A stretch of 64,000 bases of DNA from Nocardioides soli (GCF_014191495.1 NZ_JACHWR010000002.1:1674001-1738000), one strand, 5' to 3'; numbered from the stretch's first letter, positions 1-8,586 are shown. Numbers and translations are program-made. Notes: a model not told the origin generated them from the sequence alone.

Positions 1-1143
1 GGCGTCGATCGCGACGCGGACGCCGACGCCGTCAAGAAGGCCTACCGCCGACTCGCGCGCAAGTACCACCCCGACGTCAACCCCGACCCGGACGCGCAGG
101 AGAGGTTCAAGGAGATCTCGCGCGCCTACGAGGTGCTGTCCGACCCGCAGAAGCGCGCGGCGTACGACCGCGGCGGCGACCCCTTCGGCGGTGCCGCCGG
201 CTTCGGGCAGGGCGCCGGCTTCTCGTTCACCGACATCATGGACGCGTTCTTCGGCGGCGCCTCCGCCGGCGGCGGCCGGGGCCCGCGCTCGCGGCAGCGG
301 CGCGGCCAGGATGCGCTGATCCGGCTCGAGGTCGATCTCGCCGAGGCCGCGTTCGGCGTCTCGCGCGAGCTCAAGGTCGACACCGCGGTGATGTGCTCCA
401 CCTGCCATGGCGAGGGCGCCGCCCCCGGCACCCACGCGGTGCCGTGCGAGACCTGTCACGGTGCCGGCGAGGTCGCCCACGTGCAGCGCTCGTTCCTCGG
501 CGAGATCCGCACGCTGCGCCCGTGCGCGGCCTGCCGCGGCTTCGGCACGATCATCCCCGACCCCTGCCGGGAGTGCTCCGGCGACGGCCGGGTCCGCTCC
601 CGCCGCACGCTGACGATCAAGATCCCGGCGGGCGTCGACACGGGCACGCGGGTCCAGCTCTCGGGCGAGGGCGAGGTCGGCCCGGGCGGCGGACCCGCCG
701 GCGACCTGTACGTCGAGATCCACGTCGCCCCGCACGACGTCTTCACCCGGCACGGCAACGACCTGCACACGACCGTCACGCTGCCGATGACCGCCGCCGC
801 GCTCGGCACCACGGTCACGCTGCCCACGCTCGAGGCCGACGTGGTCGACGGCGAGGAGCCGCGGACCGACGTCGAGACCAGCATCGACCTCGACGTCCGG
901 CCCGGCACCCAGTCGGGCGCCGAGCAGGTGCTCCGCGGCCGCGGCGTACCGGGCCTGCGCGGCGGACGCGGCGACCTGGTCGTCACCGTGGTCGTCGAGA
1001 CGCCGACCCGCCTCGACCCGCGCCAGGAGGAGCTGCTGCGCGAGCTGGCCGCGATCCGCGACGAGGAGAAGCCGTCGGGCCAGGCGCAGCCGAGCGGCAA
1101 GTCGGTCTTCGGCCGGCTCCGCGACGCCTTCAACACGCACTGA
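1..1143 (+). CDS. dnaJ: DnaJ co-chaperone (5' end outside window)
   Basis: This is the Hsp40 co-chaperone that stimulates DnaK ATPase and delivers unfolded clients in the cytoplasm. The frame is open from base 1 and starts inside the J domain. The HPD tripeptide is at about 68-76 nt, followed by a short G/F-rich stretch and four CxxCxGxG-type zinc repeats (CSTCHGEG, CETCHGAG, CAACRGFG, CRECSGDG) between about 390 and 600 nt, then the C-terminal client-binding domains. Only the first few residues appear to be missing. rsmE follows 5 bp downstream, the usual actinobacterial dnaJ2-rsmE arrangement. In that arrangement hrcA normally lies upstream, which is outside the window. Confidence 0.95.
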   Translation, partial: GVDRDADADAVKKAYRRLARKYHPDVNPDPDAQERFKEISRAYEVLSDPQKRAAYDRGGDPFGGAAGFGQGAGFSFTDIMDAFFGGASAGGGRGPRSRQRRGQDALIRLEVDLAEAAFGVSRELKVDTAVMCSTCHGEGAAPGTHAVPCETCHGAGEVAHVQRSFLGEIRTLRPCAACRGFGTIIPDPCRECSGDGRVRSRRTLTIKIPAGVDTGTRVQLSGEGEVGPGGGPAGDLYVEIHVAPHDVFTRHGNDLHTTVTLPMTAAALGTTVTLPTLEADVVDGEEPRTDVETSIDLDVRPGTQSGAEQVLRGRGVPGLRGGRGDLVVTVVVETPTRLDPRQEELLRELAAIRDEEKPSGQAQPSGKSVFGRLRDAFNTH

Positions 1144-1148
1144 GCCCC

Positions 1149-1889
1149 ATGTCGCTCCCCGTCCACCTCGTCCCGACGCTGGCGGGCGTCGCCGTCGGCG
1201 ACGTCGTGACCGTCGACGGCGATGAGGCCCACCACGCGGTCGCGGTGCGCCGGCTGCGGGTCGGGGAGCAGGTCGTGCTCACCGACGGCGCGGGCAGAGC
1301 CGCGCGGGGCGCGGTCGGCTCGACCGGCAAGCGGGTCTTCACGCTCGAGGTCGAGACCGTGACGGCGCAGGACCCGGCGACCCCCGAGGTCGTGGTCGTC
1401 CAGGCGATCCCCAAGGGTGACCGGGGCGAGCTCGCCGTCGAGGTGCTCACCGAGATCGGCGTCGCCCGGGTGGTGCCCTGGGCGGCCGCGCGCAGCGTGG
1501 CCGTCTGGAAGGGCGAGCGGGCCGCGAAGTCGCTCGCGAGGTGGCGCGCCACCGCTCGCGAGGCCGCCAAGCAGGCCCGGCGCGCATGGTTCCCCGAGGT
1601 CGCGGAGCCGGCGTCGACCGACGACGTGGCGGCCCTGCTGCGCGACGCCGACCTCGCCGTGGTCCTGCACGAGGCGGCGACCACCTCCTTCGCCGCGGTG
1701 TCGGTGCCGTCGTCCGGCCGGATCGTCGTGGTCGTCGGGCCCGAGGGCGGGCTCACCGACGACGAGGTCGCGGCGTTCGTCGCCGCCGGAGCCGCATCCG
1801 TGCGGCTCGGCGCCGAGGTGCTGCGTACGTCGACCGCCGGCGTCGCCGCCGTCGCCGCGATCCTGTCCCGCACGTCGCGCTGGGGGTGA
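1149..1889 (+). CDS. rsmE: 16S rRNA (uracil1498-N3)-methyltransferase RsmE
   Basis: This SPOUT-fold enzyme methylates N3 of U1498 in 16S rRNA using SAM. The 246-aa product has an N-terminal PUA-like region (about 1-70) and a C-terminal SPOUT domain. The trefoil-knot SAM motif VGPEGGLTDDEV is near residue 195, followed by LGAEVLRTSTAG, the typical RsmE end. The ATG at 1149 lies 5 bp after the dnaJ stop, implying cotranscription. Length and motif order are normal for the family. Confidence 0.94.
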   Translation: MSLPVHLVPTLAGVAVGDVVTVDGDEAHHAVAVRRLRVGEQVVLTDGAGRAARGAVGSTGKRVFTLEVETVTAQDPATPEVVVVQAIPKGDRGELAVEVLTEIGVARVVPWAAARSVAVWKGERAAKSLARWRATAREAAKQARRAWFPEVAEPASTDDVAALLRDADLAVVLHEAATTSFAAVSVPSSGRIVVVVGPEGGLTDDEVAAFVAAGAASVRLGAEVLRTSTAGVAAVAAILSRTSRWG

Positions 1890-1987
1890 GGGTGCGCCGG
1901 TATGGGTGTGCCGGGTGGCGGTGAGCTGGGCACCGTTTGGCCGGTGGGATCGGTTGCTGGCGCACCGCCGGGTGGCGCCCCGCCACC

Positions 1988-3013
1988 TCACCGCGCCAGC
2001 AGTCCCTCGATCCGGGTGATCTCGTCGTCGAGCTCGGCCCGCTCGGCAGGGGTGAGGTCGCGGAAGAGGTCGACGATCCGCACCCGGTCGTCCTCGATCC
2101 GCCACAGTCCCGCCAGCCAGCCGTCGACGAACACGGTGTTGGCCACGCCGCCGTTGGCGCCCATCCAGTTGCCGCGCGTGCCGGCCTCGGTGACCCGATC
2201 GCGGGCGGCGTGGGCGAGCCAGACGTTGTCGTAGGTGCCGAGCAGCCGCACCGGCGCGGGGGTGTCCTCGTCCTCGATCACGCCGTCCGGGACGTCGAAC
2301 AGCACCTTGCCGTCCTCGTCCTCGTGCCGTACCAGATCGGTCATCCGGGTCAGCACCGGCCGCAGCCCGGTCACGGTCGACCACACGCTGAGGTCGGCCG
2401 CCGTCGCCGGGCCGAACGCCCGCAGGTAGCGGCGGACGACCTCCTTCGGATCGGGTGTGGCGAGGACGCCTCCGGTGCGCCGCTCCAGCAGGTCCCAGAC
2501 GATGCCCCCGCTGCCGCGCCACGCCCCGCGGGGCGGCAGCTGCACGAGCGGGACGATGGTGCGCGCGACGACGGTCAGGTCCGCCGGCCGTCCGGGCAGC
2601 CGCGCGGCCAGCTGCCCGCCGAGCTCCCGGTGCTCGACCGTGCCGTCGGCGAGCAGGTCGTGCACGACGGTCGCGACCTCCTCGTGGGCGGCCGGCACGC
2701 GGCCGCGCATCTGCTTCTCCAGGGCGGGCTGCAGCCACGGGCGGGTGGCGAGTGCGTCGGCACCCGTGTGCAGGTGGATCGTGCCCCGCAGGGACCCGAG
2801 GCGCACCCAGCTGCCGTCGTCGAGACCGCGCGAGACGGCGTACGGGTCGAAGTCGGCGACCCGCGCGGCCAGCGAGAGGTACGGCGGCAGCGTCTCCTGC
2901 CCCTGGAGGCCGACCAGGTGGTCGGCGACCGCCTCGCTCGGGAGGCTGGTGCGCTCGAGCAGGTGCTGGCGGCGCAGCAGCGTGCGATTGAGCCGCTGCC
3001 GCGTCAGCCTCAC
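1988..3013 (-). CDS. Winged-helix DNA-binding protein, HTH_42 (AlkX/AlkZ-like) family
   Basis: The 341-aa product matches the HTH_42 (formerly DUF1006) family of repeated winged helices. That family includes the DNA glycosylases AlkZ/YcaQ and AlkX. A GLQGQE segment near residue 36 resembles the QxQ catalytic motif of those glycosylases, and the C-terminal half has the family's GTYDNVWL and VFVDGWLAGLW stretches. A role in alkylation or crosslink repair is inference from the family. It starts with GTG at 3013, overlapping the upstream GerMN gene stop by 4 nt (GTGA). It is therefore the last gene of the sigma-GerMN-GerMN operon, although no functional link to those genes is evident. Confidence 0.8.
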   Translation of the reverse strand: MRLTRQRLNRTLLRRQHLLERTSLPSEAVADHLVGLQGQETLPPYLSLAARVADFDPYAVSRGLDDGSWVRLGSLRGTIHLHTGADALATRPWLQPALEKQMRGRVPAAHEEVATVVHDLLADGTVEHRELGGQLAARLPGRPADLTVVARTIVPLVQLPPRGAWRGSGGIVWDLLERRTGGVLATPDPKEVVRRYLRAFGPATAADLSVWSTVTGLRPVLTRMTDLVRHEDEDGKVLFDVPDGVIEDEDTPAPVRLLGTYDNVWLAHAARDRVTEAGTRGNWMGANGGVANTVFVDGWLAGLWRIEDDRVRIVDLFRDLTPAERAELDDEITRIEGLLAR

Positions 3014-3921
3014 TGGACGGTGATCGACTTCGTGTCGACCATCGGGCCGCCGCCCTCACCCCCCGACGGGTCGTCGGTGAGCGCGACGAACGTGTAGTCG
3101 CCGGGTGCCAGGTCGGACACGTCGACGTCGGTCTGCCAGGGGTAGAGCTTGTCCATCCAGCCCTCCGCGGTGGCGAAGCCCTTCGCGACGACCTTGCCGT
3201 CGGCCCCGCCCTTGCGGATCTCCCACGGCGTCGTGGCCTCGAAGGAGCTCGAGACGCCGTCGGCGGTGAAGGTGCCGCTCACCGTCGCGCCCTCGGCGGG
3301 CGTCGTGATGTTCACCAGCGCGCGTACGTCGATCTCGGGGTCGTTGCCGACCTCGCCGGCCAGCCCGAAGAGGTCGGCCGGGGCGCCGTCGAGGGTGATC
3401 GACACCGGGAGCCGCTCCTGCGCGACGCCCTGGAGCGTGTAGACCATCTGCTGGGCCGCCAGCCGGGCCTCCGCCTCCGACATGCCCTCGGGGGCCGTCG
3501 TCCACGACTCGTCGGGCAGGCCGACCGTGATCATGTCGTCGCCGATCTCGACGCTGGCGAAGCTGCCGCCGGGGTAGAGCGTGTCGTAGTCGGGGTCGAG
3601 GGCGTCCCCGGAGGTCATCAGCGCGAGTGCCGCGAGGGCCGGGTCGTCGGACTCGACCTGGCGGAACTCCCGGTAGAGCCGCGGCCCCTGCGGGGTGTCG
3701 CCCACGAAGTAGACCGGCACCGTCGCCGCCTCCGGGGTCTCCGAGGCGGGCTCGGACGGCTCGCCCGAGCCGCTGGGCTCGGCGGTCCCCTCGGTGGCGG
3801 TGCCGCCGGCGGGCTTCGGGTCCCCGTCGTCGTCGCCGCAGGCGGTCAGCGCGGCGAGCGCGAGTGCGGGAAGGGACAGGGCGGCGGCGAGCCGGGTACG
3901 CGGGGAAGTCATGGTGACCAT
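3010..3921 (-). CDS. GerMN/Gmad2-domain lipoprotein
   Basis: This is a secreted lipoprotein. A lipobox LTAC lies near residue 28 after a hydrophobic signal, then an acidic Ser/Glu/Pro linker, a GerMN domain (about 70-170, starting VPVYFVGDTPQGPRLYREF) and a C-terminal Gmad2 immunoglobulin-like domain (TPAEGATVSGTFTADG, ending in a TKSITVQ strand). In spore formers GerMN proteins act in germination and sporulation channels; in actinobacteria their role is unclear. The start may be GTG 3921 or ATG 3912. It is a paralogue of the next gene upstream and probably shares its transcript with the ECF sigma factor. Confidence 0.85.
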   Translation of the reverse strand: MVTMTSPRTRLAAALSLPALALAALTACGDDDGDPKPAGGTATEGTAEPSGSGEPSEPASETPEAATVPVYFVGDTPQGPRLYREFRQVESDDPALAALALMTSGDALDPDYDTLYPGGSFASVEIGDDMITVGLPDESWTTAPEGMSEAEARLAAQQMVYTLQGVAQERLPVSITLDGAPADLFGLAGEVGNDPEIDVRALVNITTPAEGATVSGTFTADGVSSSFEATTPWEIRKGGADGKVVAKGFATAEGWMDKLYPWQTDVDVSDLAPGDYTFVALTDDPSGGEGGGPMVDTKSITVQ

Positions 3922-3939
3922 TTTCGTCGTCTCCTGGGG

Positions 3940-4902
3940 TTATCGGACGCTGATCGTGCGCGTGTCGGTGAACGTGGGGCCGTAGGCGGAGAGGCGCACG
4001 TCCGCCGTCGACACGCTGAAGACGTAGGTGCCGGGGGCGAGGCCGGACAGGTCGACCTCGGCCGTCCACGGGGCGAAACCGCCTCCTCCGGCGTCGATCG
4101 TCGCGAGCCCGCGCGCGACGGCGGACTGCGCGTCGGGGCCGTCGAGGATGCTCCACTCCACCGTGCGCTCACCCGCCCCGACCCGCCCACGAGCGATGAA
4201 CGACCCGGCGTAGGTGTTGCCCTCCGCGGGATCGCTGATGCTGACCGGGTTCAGCACCTCGTCCTGGCGAGCGGCGTCGACCGGGCTGCCGCTCGGCCTG
4301 CCGTTCGAGAGGAATCGCACCGGCAGCTGCCGGCCCGCGGCGGCCTGCAGCGTGTAGACGACCTGCTGCACCGCGAGCTCGGGCGCGGCCTGGTCGAGGT
4401 CGATCGGGCCGAGCTCGACGTCGATCGTGGTGTCTCGGAGCGTCGCGCTCTCCAGGGCGAGGCCCGCCCCGGTGCCCACGGCCCAGAGGGTGCGATAGTC
4501 CGGGTCGCTGGGCGGCTCCTGGATCCGCTCGAGGGCGCCCTGGAGCGGATCGCCGGCCGGCACCCGGTCGAACTCGCGGTACAGCCGCGGCCCGTTCGGC
4601 GAGGCGCCGACGAAGTACGCCGGCACCAGCATCGTCGCCGCGTCGTCCTCGGCGGGCCGGTCGGCGTGACCCGCCTCCTCGTGTCCGCCGTGCTCGGCCG
4701 GCCCGGTCGGCTGCGGCCCGCTGCCGAGTGCGGCGACCAGGGTGACCGTGGCCGCGGTGCCGACCACGGTCAGCGCCGCGGCGCGGAACCAGGGCCGCGC
4801 CGCCTGGGCCGGGCTCGACGTACGACAGCGGATCGCGTCGAGCCGGTCGGCGGGCTCGACGTCGGCGACGGCGTCCTCGAAGAGGTCGTGGAGGTCGTTC
4901 AC
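3940..4902 (-). CDS. Membrane-anchored GerMN/Gmad2 protein following the ECF sigma factor
   Basis: This 320-aa protein starts with GTG at 4902, overlapping the sigma-factor stop by 4 nt. The N-terminus (NDLHDLFEDAVADVEP) is a short cytoplasmic segment. One transmembrane helix follows at about 48-65 (AALTVVGTAATVTLVAALG), then a linker, a GerMN domain (LVPAYFVGASPNGPRLYREF) and a Gmad2 domain ending TDTRTISVR. A cytoplasmic tail plus one TM plus an external sensor-like domain directly behind an ECF sigma gene is the layout of an anti-sigma factor. No zinc HxxxCxxC motif is present, so that role is only inference. The extracellular part is paralogous to the downstream lipoprotein. Confidence 0.82.
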   Translation of the reverse strand: MNDLHDLFEDAVADVEPADRLDAIRCRTSSPAQAARPWFRAAALTVVGTAATVTLVAALGSGPQPTGPAEHGGHEEAGHADRPAEDDAATMLVPAYFVGASPNGPRLYREFDRVPAGDPLQGALERIQEPPSDPDYRTLWAVGTGAGLALESATLRDTTIDVELGPIDLDQAAPELAVQQVVYTLQAAAGRQLPVRFLSNGRPSGSPVDAARQDEVLNPVSISDPAEGNTYAGSFIARGRVGAGERTVEWSILDGPDAQSAVARGLATIDAGGGGFAPWTAEVDLSGLAPGTYVFSVSTADVRLSAYGPTFTDTRTISVR

Positions 4903-5462
4903 AGCTGCTCCTCGAGGAGGGTCCGGAGGGTGGCCGCGCCCCGTGAGGCGTGGCTCTTCACCGCGCCCCGGCTGATGCCGAGGGTGTCGGAGATCTCGGC
5001 CTCCGAGAGGTCGAGGTAGTAGCGCAGCGCGAGCACCTCGCGCTGCCGCTGGGGGAGCGCCCGGAGTGCGTCGAGCACGGCCGCGCGGCGGTCGGAGACC
5101 AGCGCGGCCTGGTCGGCGCCGGGCTCCTCCGGTGGCGGCGTACGACGCGCGGCGTGTCGCTCCACGACGGCCCGGTGCCGCAGCGCCGAGCGGGACCGGT
5201 TGACGACGGTCTGGCGCAGGTAGGCGAGCGCCCGCCCGGGATCGCGCAGCCGGCCCCATCGGCCGTGCACGGCCACGAAGGCGTCCTGCACGACCTCCTC
5301 CGCGACGCCCTGGTCGCGCACGAGCAGCACCGAGAGCCGCACCAGCGAGCGCCAGTGCGCGGCGTACAGCTGCTCCAGCGCCTGGTCGGCGGTCCAGGTC
5401 GGCTGCCGGCTCGCCTGTCGGCTCGCCGGTGAATCGGGCGGCCGGTCCGTCACGGTCGTCAC
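4899..5462 (-). CDS. SigE-family ECF RNA polymerase sigma factor
   Basis: This 187-aa ECF sigma factor directs RNA polymerase to a small regulon. Sigma-2 is at about 28-95 (LYAAHWRSLVRLSVLLV, AEEVVQDAFVAVHGRW, ALAYLRQTVVNRSRSALR). Sigma-4 is at about 125-180 (LPQRQREVLALRYYLDLSEAEISDTLGIS, RGAVKSHASRG). The wording matches the SigE/SCO-type group widespread in actinobacteria. The start is GTG 5462 or GTG 5453; neither has a strong SD. It heads the operon of two GerMN proteins and the HTH_42 protein and is divergent from the HIT gene. Confidence 0.9.
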   Translation of the reverse strand: MTTVTDRPPDSPASRQASRQPTWTADQALEQLYAAHWRSLVRLSVLLVRDQGVAEEVVQDAFVAVHGRWGRLRDPGRALAYLRQTVVNRSRSALRHRAVVERHAARRTPPPEEPGADQAALVSDRRAAVLDALRALPQRQREVLALRYYLDLSEAEISDTLGISRGAVKSHASRGAATLRTLLEEQL

Positions 5463-5527
5463 GGTAATGGGACGCTCGTGGGCACCGATCGGTTTACGCT
5501 CACGCCATCAGATCCCGTGGAGGACCA

Positions 5528-5866
5528 GTGGACGACTGCCTGTTCTGCAAGATCGTGGCCGGGGAGATCCCGGGCGACATCGTGCGCACCACCGAGCACA
5601 CCGTGGCGTTCCGCGACATCAACCCGCAGGCGCCGACCCACGTGCTGGTGGTGCCGAAGGTGCACTTCGCCAACGCCGCCGAGCTCGCCGCCGGCGATGC
5701 GGCCGCGTCCGCCGACCTGGTCACGACGGCCGCCGCGATCGCGGCGGACGAGGGGCATGATGACTACCGGCTGGTGTTCAACACCGGGGCCGGGGTCGGA
5801 CAGACCGTCTTCCACGCCCACCTGCACCTGCTGGCCGGGCGCCCGATGACCTGGCCGCCGGGATGA
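5528..5866 (+). CDS. HIT (histidine triad) nucleotide-binding protein
   Basis: This is a small HINT-type purine nucleotide phosphoramidase or hydrolase. The 112-aa sequence begins CLFCKIVAGEIPG (the Zn-type CxxC of HINT proteins) and carries the catalytic triad signature FHAHLHLL near the C-terminus. The GTG start at 5528 is preceded by GGAGG at about 5519. A TACGCT box at 5494-5499 could be its -10. The stop overlaps the start of the downstream lipoprotein by 4 nt (ATGA), so the two are probably cotranscribed. Confidence 0.92.
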   Translation: MDDCLFCKIVAGEIPGDIVRTTEHTVAFRDINPQAPTHVLVVPKVHFANAAELAAGDAAASADLVTTAAAIAADEGHDDYRLVFNTGAGVGQTVFHAHLHLLAGRPMTWPPG

Positions 5867-7068
5867 TCCGGCGGGCGGCGGCCGCGGCGCTGCTGCTCGC
5901 GCTCGCCATGTCGCTGGCGGCCTGCGTGGAGGAGGGCGCCGACCGCCGCACGGGGTCGCCCACCGACATCCTCGTCCCGCCGGACCCGCCGGAGGTCGAG
6001 GCCGACCAGCTCGCCGCGCTACCCGCCGGCAAGCTGCTGCCGCTGCGCGACGGCGAGCGGCGGATGACGCTGACGATGCCGACCGCGTACACCCCGTCGG
6101 CCCCGACCGGCACGGGCACCGACGACTACCGCTGCTTCCTGCTCGACCCCGGACTCGACAAGGACGTCTGGCTCACCGGCAGCCACGTCGCGCCGGGCAA
6201 CCCGCGGGTGGTGCACCACGTGATCCTGTTCCGGGTCGCTCCCGAGCAGGTGGCCGAGGCCGAGGACCTGGACGCCCGGACCTCCGAGGAGGGCTGGACC
6301 TGCTTCGGCGGCTCGGGCCTCCGGGGCGACTTCGCGAATCTCGACGACGCCTCCTGGCTGGCCGCGTGGGCGCCCGGCGGCGACGAGACCAGGACCCGCG
6401 ACGGCTACGGCGTCCGCCTCGAGGCCGGCTCCCGGATCATCATGCAGGTCCACTACAACCTGCTGTCGGGTGCGGAGCCCGATGCCTCCAGCACCCAGCT
6501 GCGCTGGATGAGGGCCGGCGCCGACCTGACGCCGCTGCACACCTTCCTGATGCCCGCGCCGGTCGAGCTTCCGTGCCGGTCCGGGCACGACGACGGGCCG
6601 CTCTGCGACCGCGACGCCGCGGTCGCCGACGTGATGAAGCGCTTCGGCGCGGCGGGGAACACCAACAGCCTGCTGCACCTGCTGTGTGGCACCGACGTGT
6701 CGCCGTCTCGTACGACGTCGTGCACCCGCACGCTCCCGCGCGGCATGACGGTCCTCGGCGTCGCCGGCCACATGCATCTGCTCGGCCGCACGATCACGAT
6801 CGAGGCCGACCCCGGCACCCCCGAGGCCAGGACGATCCTGGACATCCCGATCTGGGACTTCGACAACCAGGGCACGGTGCCACTGCGGGAGCCGCTGCAC
6901 CTCGACGCGCTCGACCGGGTCCGGGTCACCTGCACGCACCAGCAGTGGCTGCGCGACCGGCTCCCGGCGTTCGCGGGCCAGGAGGAGCGCTACGTGATCT
7001 GGGCCGAGGGCAGCACCGACGAGATGTGCCTCGGCACACTGCAGGTGGCGTTCGACGACGAGCGGTAG
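5863..7068 (+). CDS. Lipoprotein with type II copper (PHM-like) monooxygenase fold
   Basis: This 401-aa secreted lipoprotein has a signal ending in lipobox LAAC at about residue 21. It contains the two-domain arrangement of copper type II, ascorbate-dependent monooxygenases. There is a VVHHVILF motif (paired His) near residue 117, MQVHYN near 198, GHMHLLG near 306, and a late TCTHQQW stretch near 355. Several conserved cysteines could form disulphides. These His motifs are the expected CuH and CuM ligands of the peptidylglycine hydroxylase family. The substrate is unknown, and whether the bacterial copy is catalytic is inference. Confidence 0.78.
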   Translation: MIRRAAAAALLLALAMSLAACVEEGADRRTGSPTDILVPPDPPEVEADQLAALPAGKLLPLRDGERRMTLTMPTAYTPSAPTGTGTDDYRCFLLDPGLDKDVWLTGSHVAPGNPRVVHHVILFRVAPEQVAEAEDLDARTSEEGWTCFGGSGLRGDFANLDDASWLAAWAPGGDETRTRDGYGVRLEAGSRIIMQVHYNLLSGAEPDASSTQLRWMRAGADLTPLHTFLMPAPVELPCRSGHDDGPLCDRDAAVADVMKRFGAAGNTNSLLHLLCGTDVSPSRTTSCTRTLPRGMTVLGVAGHMHLLGRTITIEADPGTPEARTILDIPIWDFDNQGTVPLREPLHLDALDRVRVTCTHQQWLRDRLPAFAGQEERYVIWAEGSTDEMCLGTLQVAFDDER

Positions 7069-7246
7069 CCACCGACGCGAGCGATAGGTGGCGACGCAGC
7101 GCCCTCAGAACCGAACCGGGCTGCTCGAGTGGGATGCGAGCCTTGTCCTCGAGCGCGCCCTCGAACTGTCGACTCAAGGGAAACTGGAATAGCCCGAAAT
7201 GACCATGGTCGATCGCGCCGGGTATTGGCATCGTGCCTCACGAGCT

Positions 7247-7258
7247 AGAACGTGTTCT
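7247..7258. promoter_or_regulatory. Perfect 12-bp palindrome upstream of the small secreted-protein gene
   Basis: AGAACGTGTTCT lies immediately 5' of the GGAGG site of the 7273 gene and overlaps a possible -10 (TAGAAC, 7246-7251) with TTGGCA at 7225-7230. It could be an operator for a dimeric repressor. No regulator is assigned. The rest of the gap 7069-7246 shows nothing recognisable. Confidence 0.3.
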
Positions 7259-7272
7259 CGGAGGGCATGGGC

Positions 7273-7719
7273 ATGCGGAATTCGCTTCGTCGCAGCGCGG
7301 TGGTCGGGTCGATTGTCGGCGCTGTCGTGGGAATCTTGGCGCCAGCCGCGTACGCGGACACGTGGTACTCGGCGTGGAAAGACTTCACTTCGAACGGGGT
7401 CAACTACCAGAACCGCGCTGGAGCGATTCGCAGCGATGACTTGGATCCGACCGAGTTCGTCGGGTCGACCGTGCGACGGGTGACGGGGGACGCGCCGATC
7501 AACAGGATGGGTGCTCGGGCCCGAGCGTACTTCCAGAGCGACGCGCTCTGTGCGGCCGGTACGTGGGTCTACAACGACGTGGCGACGCATGCGTGGACCG
7601 TCTGGTACGTCCATCCATGCCGGGCCTTCATCTACAGCCGCGGGCAGACTCGTACCTGGATTCCTTCGGGGTACGACACGCTCCAGACGTACAAGACAGT
7701 GGTCTTCAACTCGTACTGA
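7273..7719 (+). CDS. Small secreted protein of unknown function
   Basis: The 148-aa product has a clear Sec signal peptide (RRSAVVGSIVGAVVGILAP, cleavage after AYA near residue 28). The mature domain is aromatic-rich with two cysteines (CAAGTW and HPC), probably one disulphide. I do not recognise the family. ATG 7273 is 8 nt from GGAGG (7260-7264); ATG 7267 and GTG 7252 are alternatives. Codon choice looks less GC-biased than in neighbouring genes, and the gene together with the next one forms a small orphan island between the monooxygenase and phoH regions. Confidence 0.7.
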   Translation: MRNSLRRSAVVGSIVGAVVGILAPAAYADTWYSAWKDFTSNGVNYQNRAGAIRSDDLDPTEFVGSTVRRVTGDAPINRMGARARAYFQSDALCAAGTWVYNDVATHAWTVWYVHPCRAFIYSRGQTRTWIPSGYDTLQTYKTVVFNSY

Positions 7720-7745
7720 CTGACGTTCGTTCAGAAGGAGGTCTC

Positions 7746-8213
7746 GTGGACATGATCAAGAATCTGGTCGTCGGTGCGACCGCCGCGCTGGCCGTCGCGG
7801 TTCCGACGGGCGTCGTCTCCTACTTCGTGGTCGCTGGCTCCTCGTCGTCGGCGGCGCCATCGGACGCGCCCTCAGCCTCTCGATCGGGGATGGAGCTCAA
7901 GTCGGATCCGTTCGTCGGGCAGAAGCTCGCAACACGGGACTTCCCGAAGAACTCCCACGGGCAGACTTACGGGTCGGACGCAGAGGCGGAGACGCTCGCG
8001 GAGAGCCCCGACCTGGTCGCGGTCGCCGGTGATCACGGTGTCGGCGGCTACGTCCTCAAGGAGGATCTGGCCGGGCCGACACCGGACAGCCCGGAGGAGG
8101 CGGGGAGACGCTCCGGCGAGTCCGTGGTGCTGAAGGTGTACGACCAGGAGGGGGAGAAGGTCGTCGATACCTTCACGCTGCTTGCTCCTGCTGACGGGTC
8201 GCCGAATGAGTAG
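7746..8213 (+). CDS. Single-pass membrane/secreted protein of unknown function
   Basis: The 155-aa product has one N-terminal hydrophobic segment (about 5-30, signal anchor), then a Ser/Ala/Pro linker and a polar domain with no recognised motif. The AAGGAGG at 7735-7741 sits 4 nt from GTG 7746 and 10 nt from ATG 7752, so the start is uncertain between them. It follows the small secreted protein by 26 nt and is likely cotranscribed. No homologue is recognised. Confidence 0.65.
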   Translation: MDMIKNLVVGATAALAVAVPTGVVSYFVVAGSSSSAAPSDAPSASRSGMELKSDPFVGQKLATRDFPKNSHGQTYGSDAEAETLAESPDLVAVAGDHGVGGYVLKEDLAGPTPDSPEEAGRRSGESVVLKVYDQEGEKVVDTFTLLAPADGSPNE

Positions 8214-8218
8214 TGGTG

Positions 8219-8488
8219 CTAGAACGCGTACAGCACCCGCAGCACCGCGAGCACGACCGGCAGCCCGAAGAGGACCAGCAGGCCCCAGGCCACGATCCGG
8301 TGCCGGCGGTTGCCGGCGTCGAGGCGGCCGGCGAAGTCGATGATCGCGCCCTCCGGCACGTGGTGGCTCAGGCCCATCGCGCGGGCGTCGGATGGCAGGT
8401 GCTGGCCGGCGAACCAGTACGGCGGCGCGTCCGGGTCGTCGGGCTCGGGATCTTCCGCGAAGAGGTCCTCGACCTCGCCCTCCCTCAT
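8219..8488 (-). CDS. Small membrane protein, acidic N-terminus and one C-terminal TM segment
   Basis: The 89-aa product has an acidic N-terminal stretch (LFAEDPEPDDPDAPP), a central SHHVPEGAIIDFAGRLDAG segment, and a C-terminal transmembrane helix (about 68-86, IVAWGLLVLFGLPVVLAVL). It is probably tail-anchored. The family is not recognised. It is convergent with the preceding island genes and divergent from phoH. Confidence 0.6.
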   Translation of the reverse strand: MREGEVEDLFAEDPEPDDPDAPPYWFAGQHLPSDARAMGLSHHVPEGAIIDFAGRLDAGNRRHRIVAWGLLVLFGLPVVLAVLRVLYAF

Positions 8489-8586
8489 GCGGCCACGGTA
8501 CGCGCAACTCGCTGGGCCGCGCGACGCCGCTCCCGTAGCATGGTGGGGTACGTACGCCGACCGAGAGGGCAGCCCGTCCGGGCCTC

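Noticed and set aside
456..3059. Very long antisense open frame (867 codons) across dnaJ, rsmE and the HTH_42 gene
   Set aside because: Arg/Pro/Ala-rich shadow frame typical of high-GC DNA; the sense genes have clear motifs.
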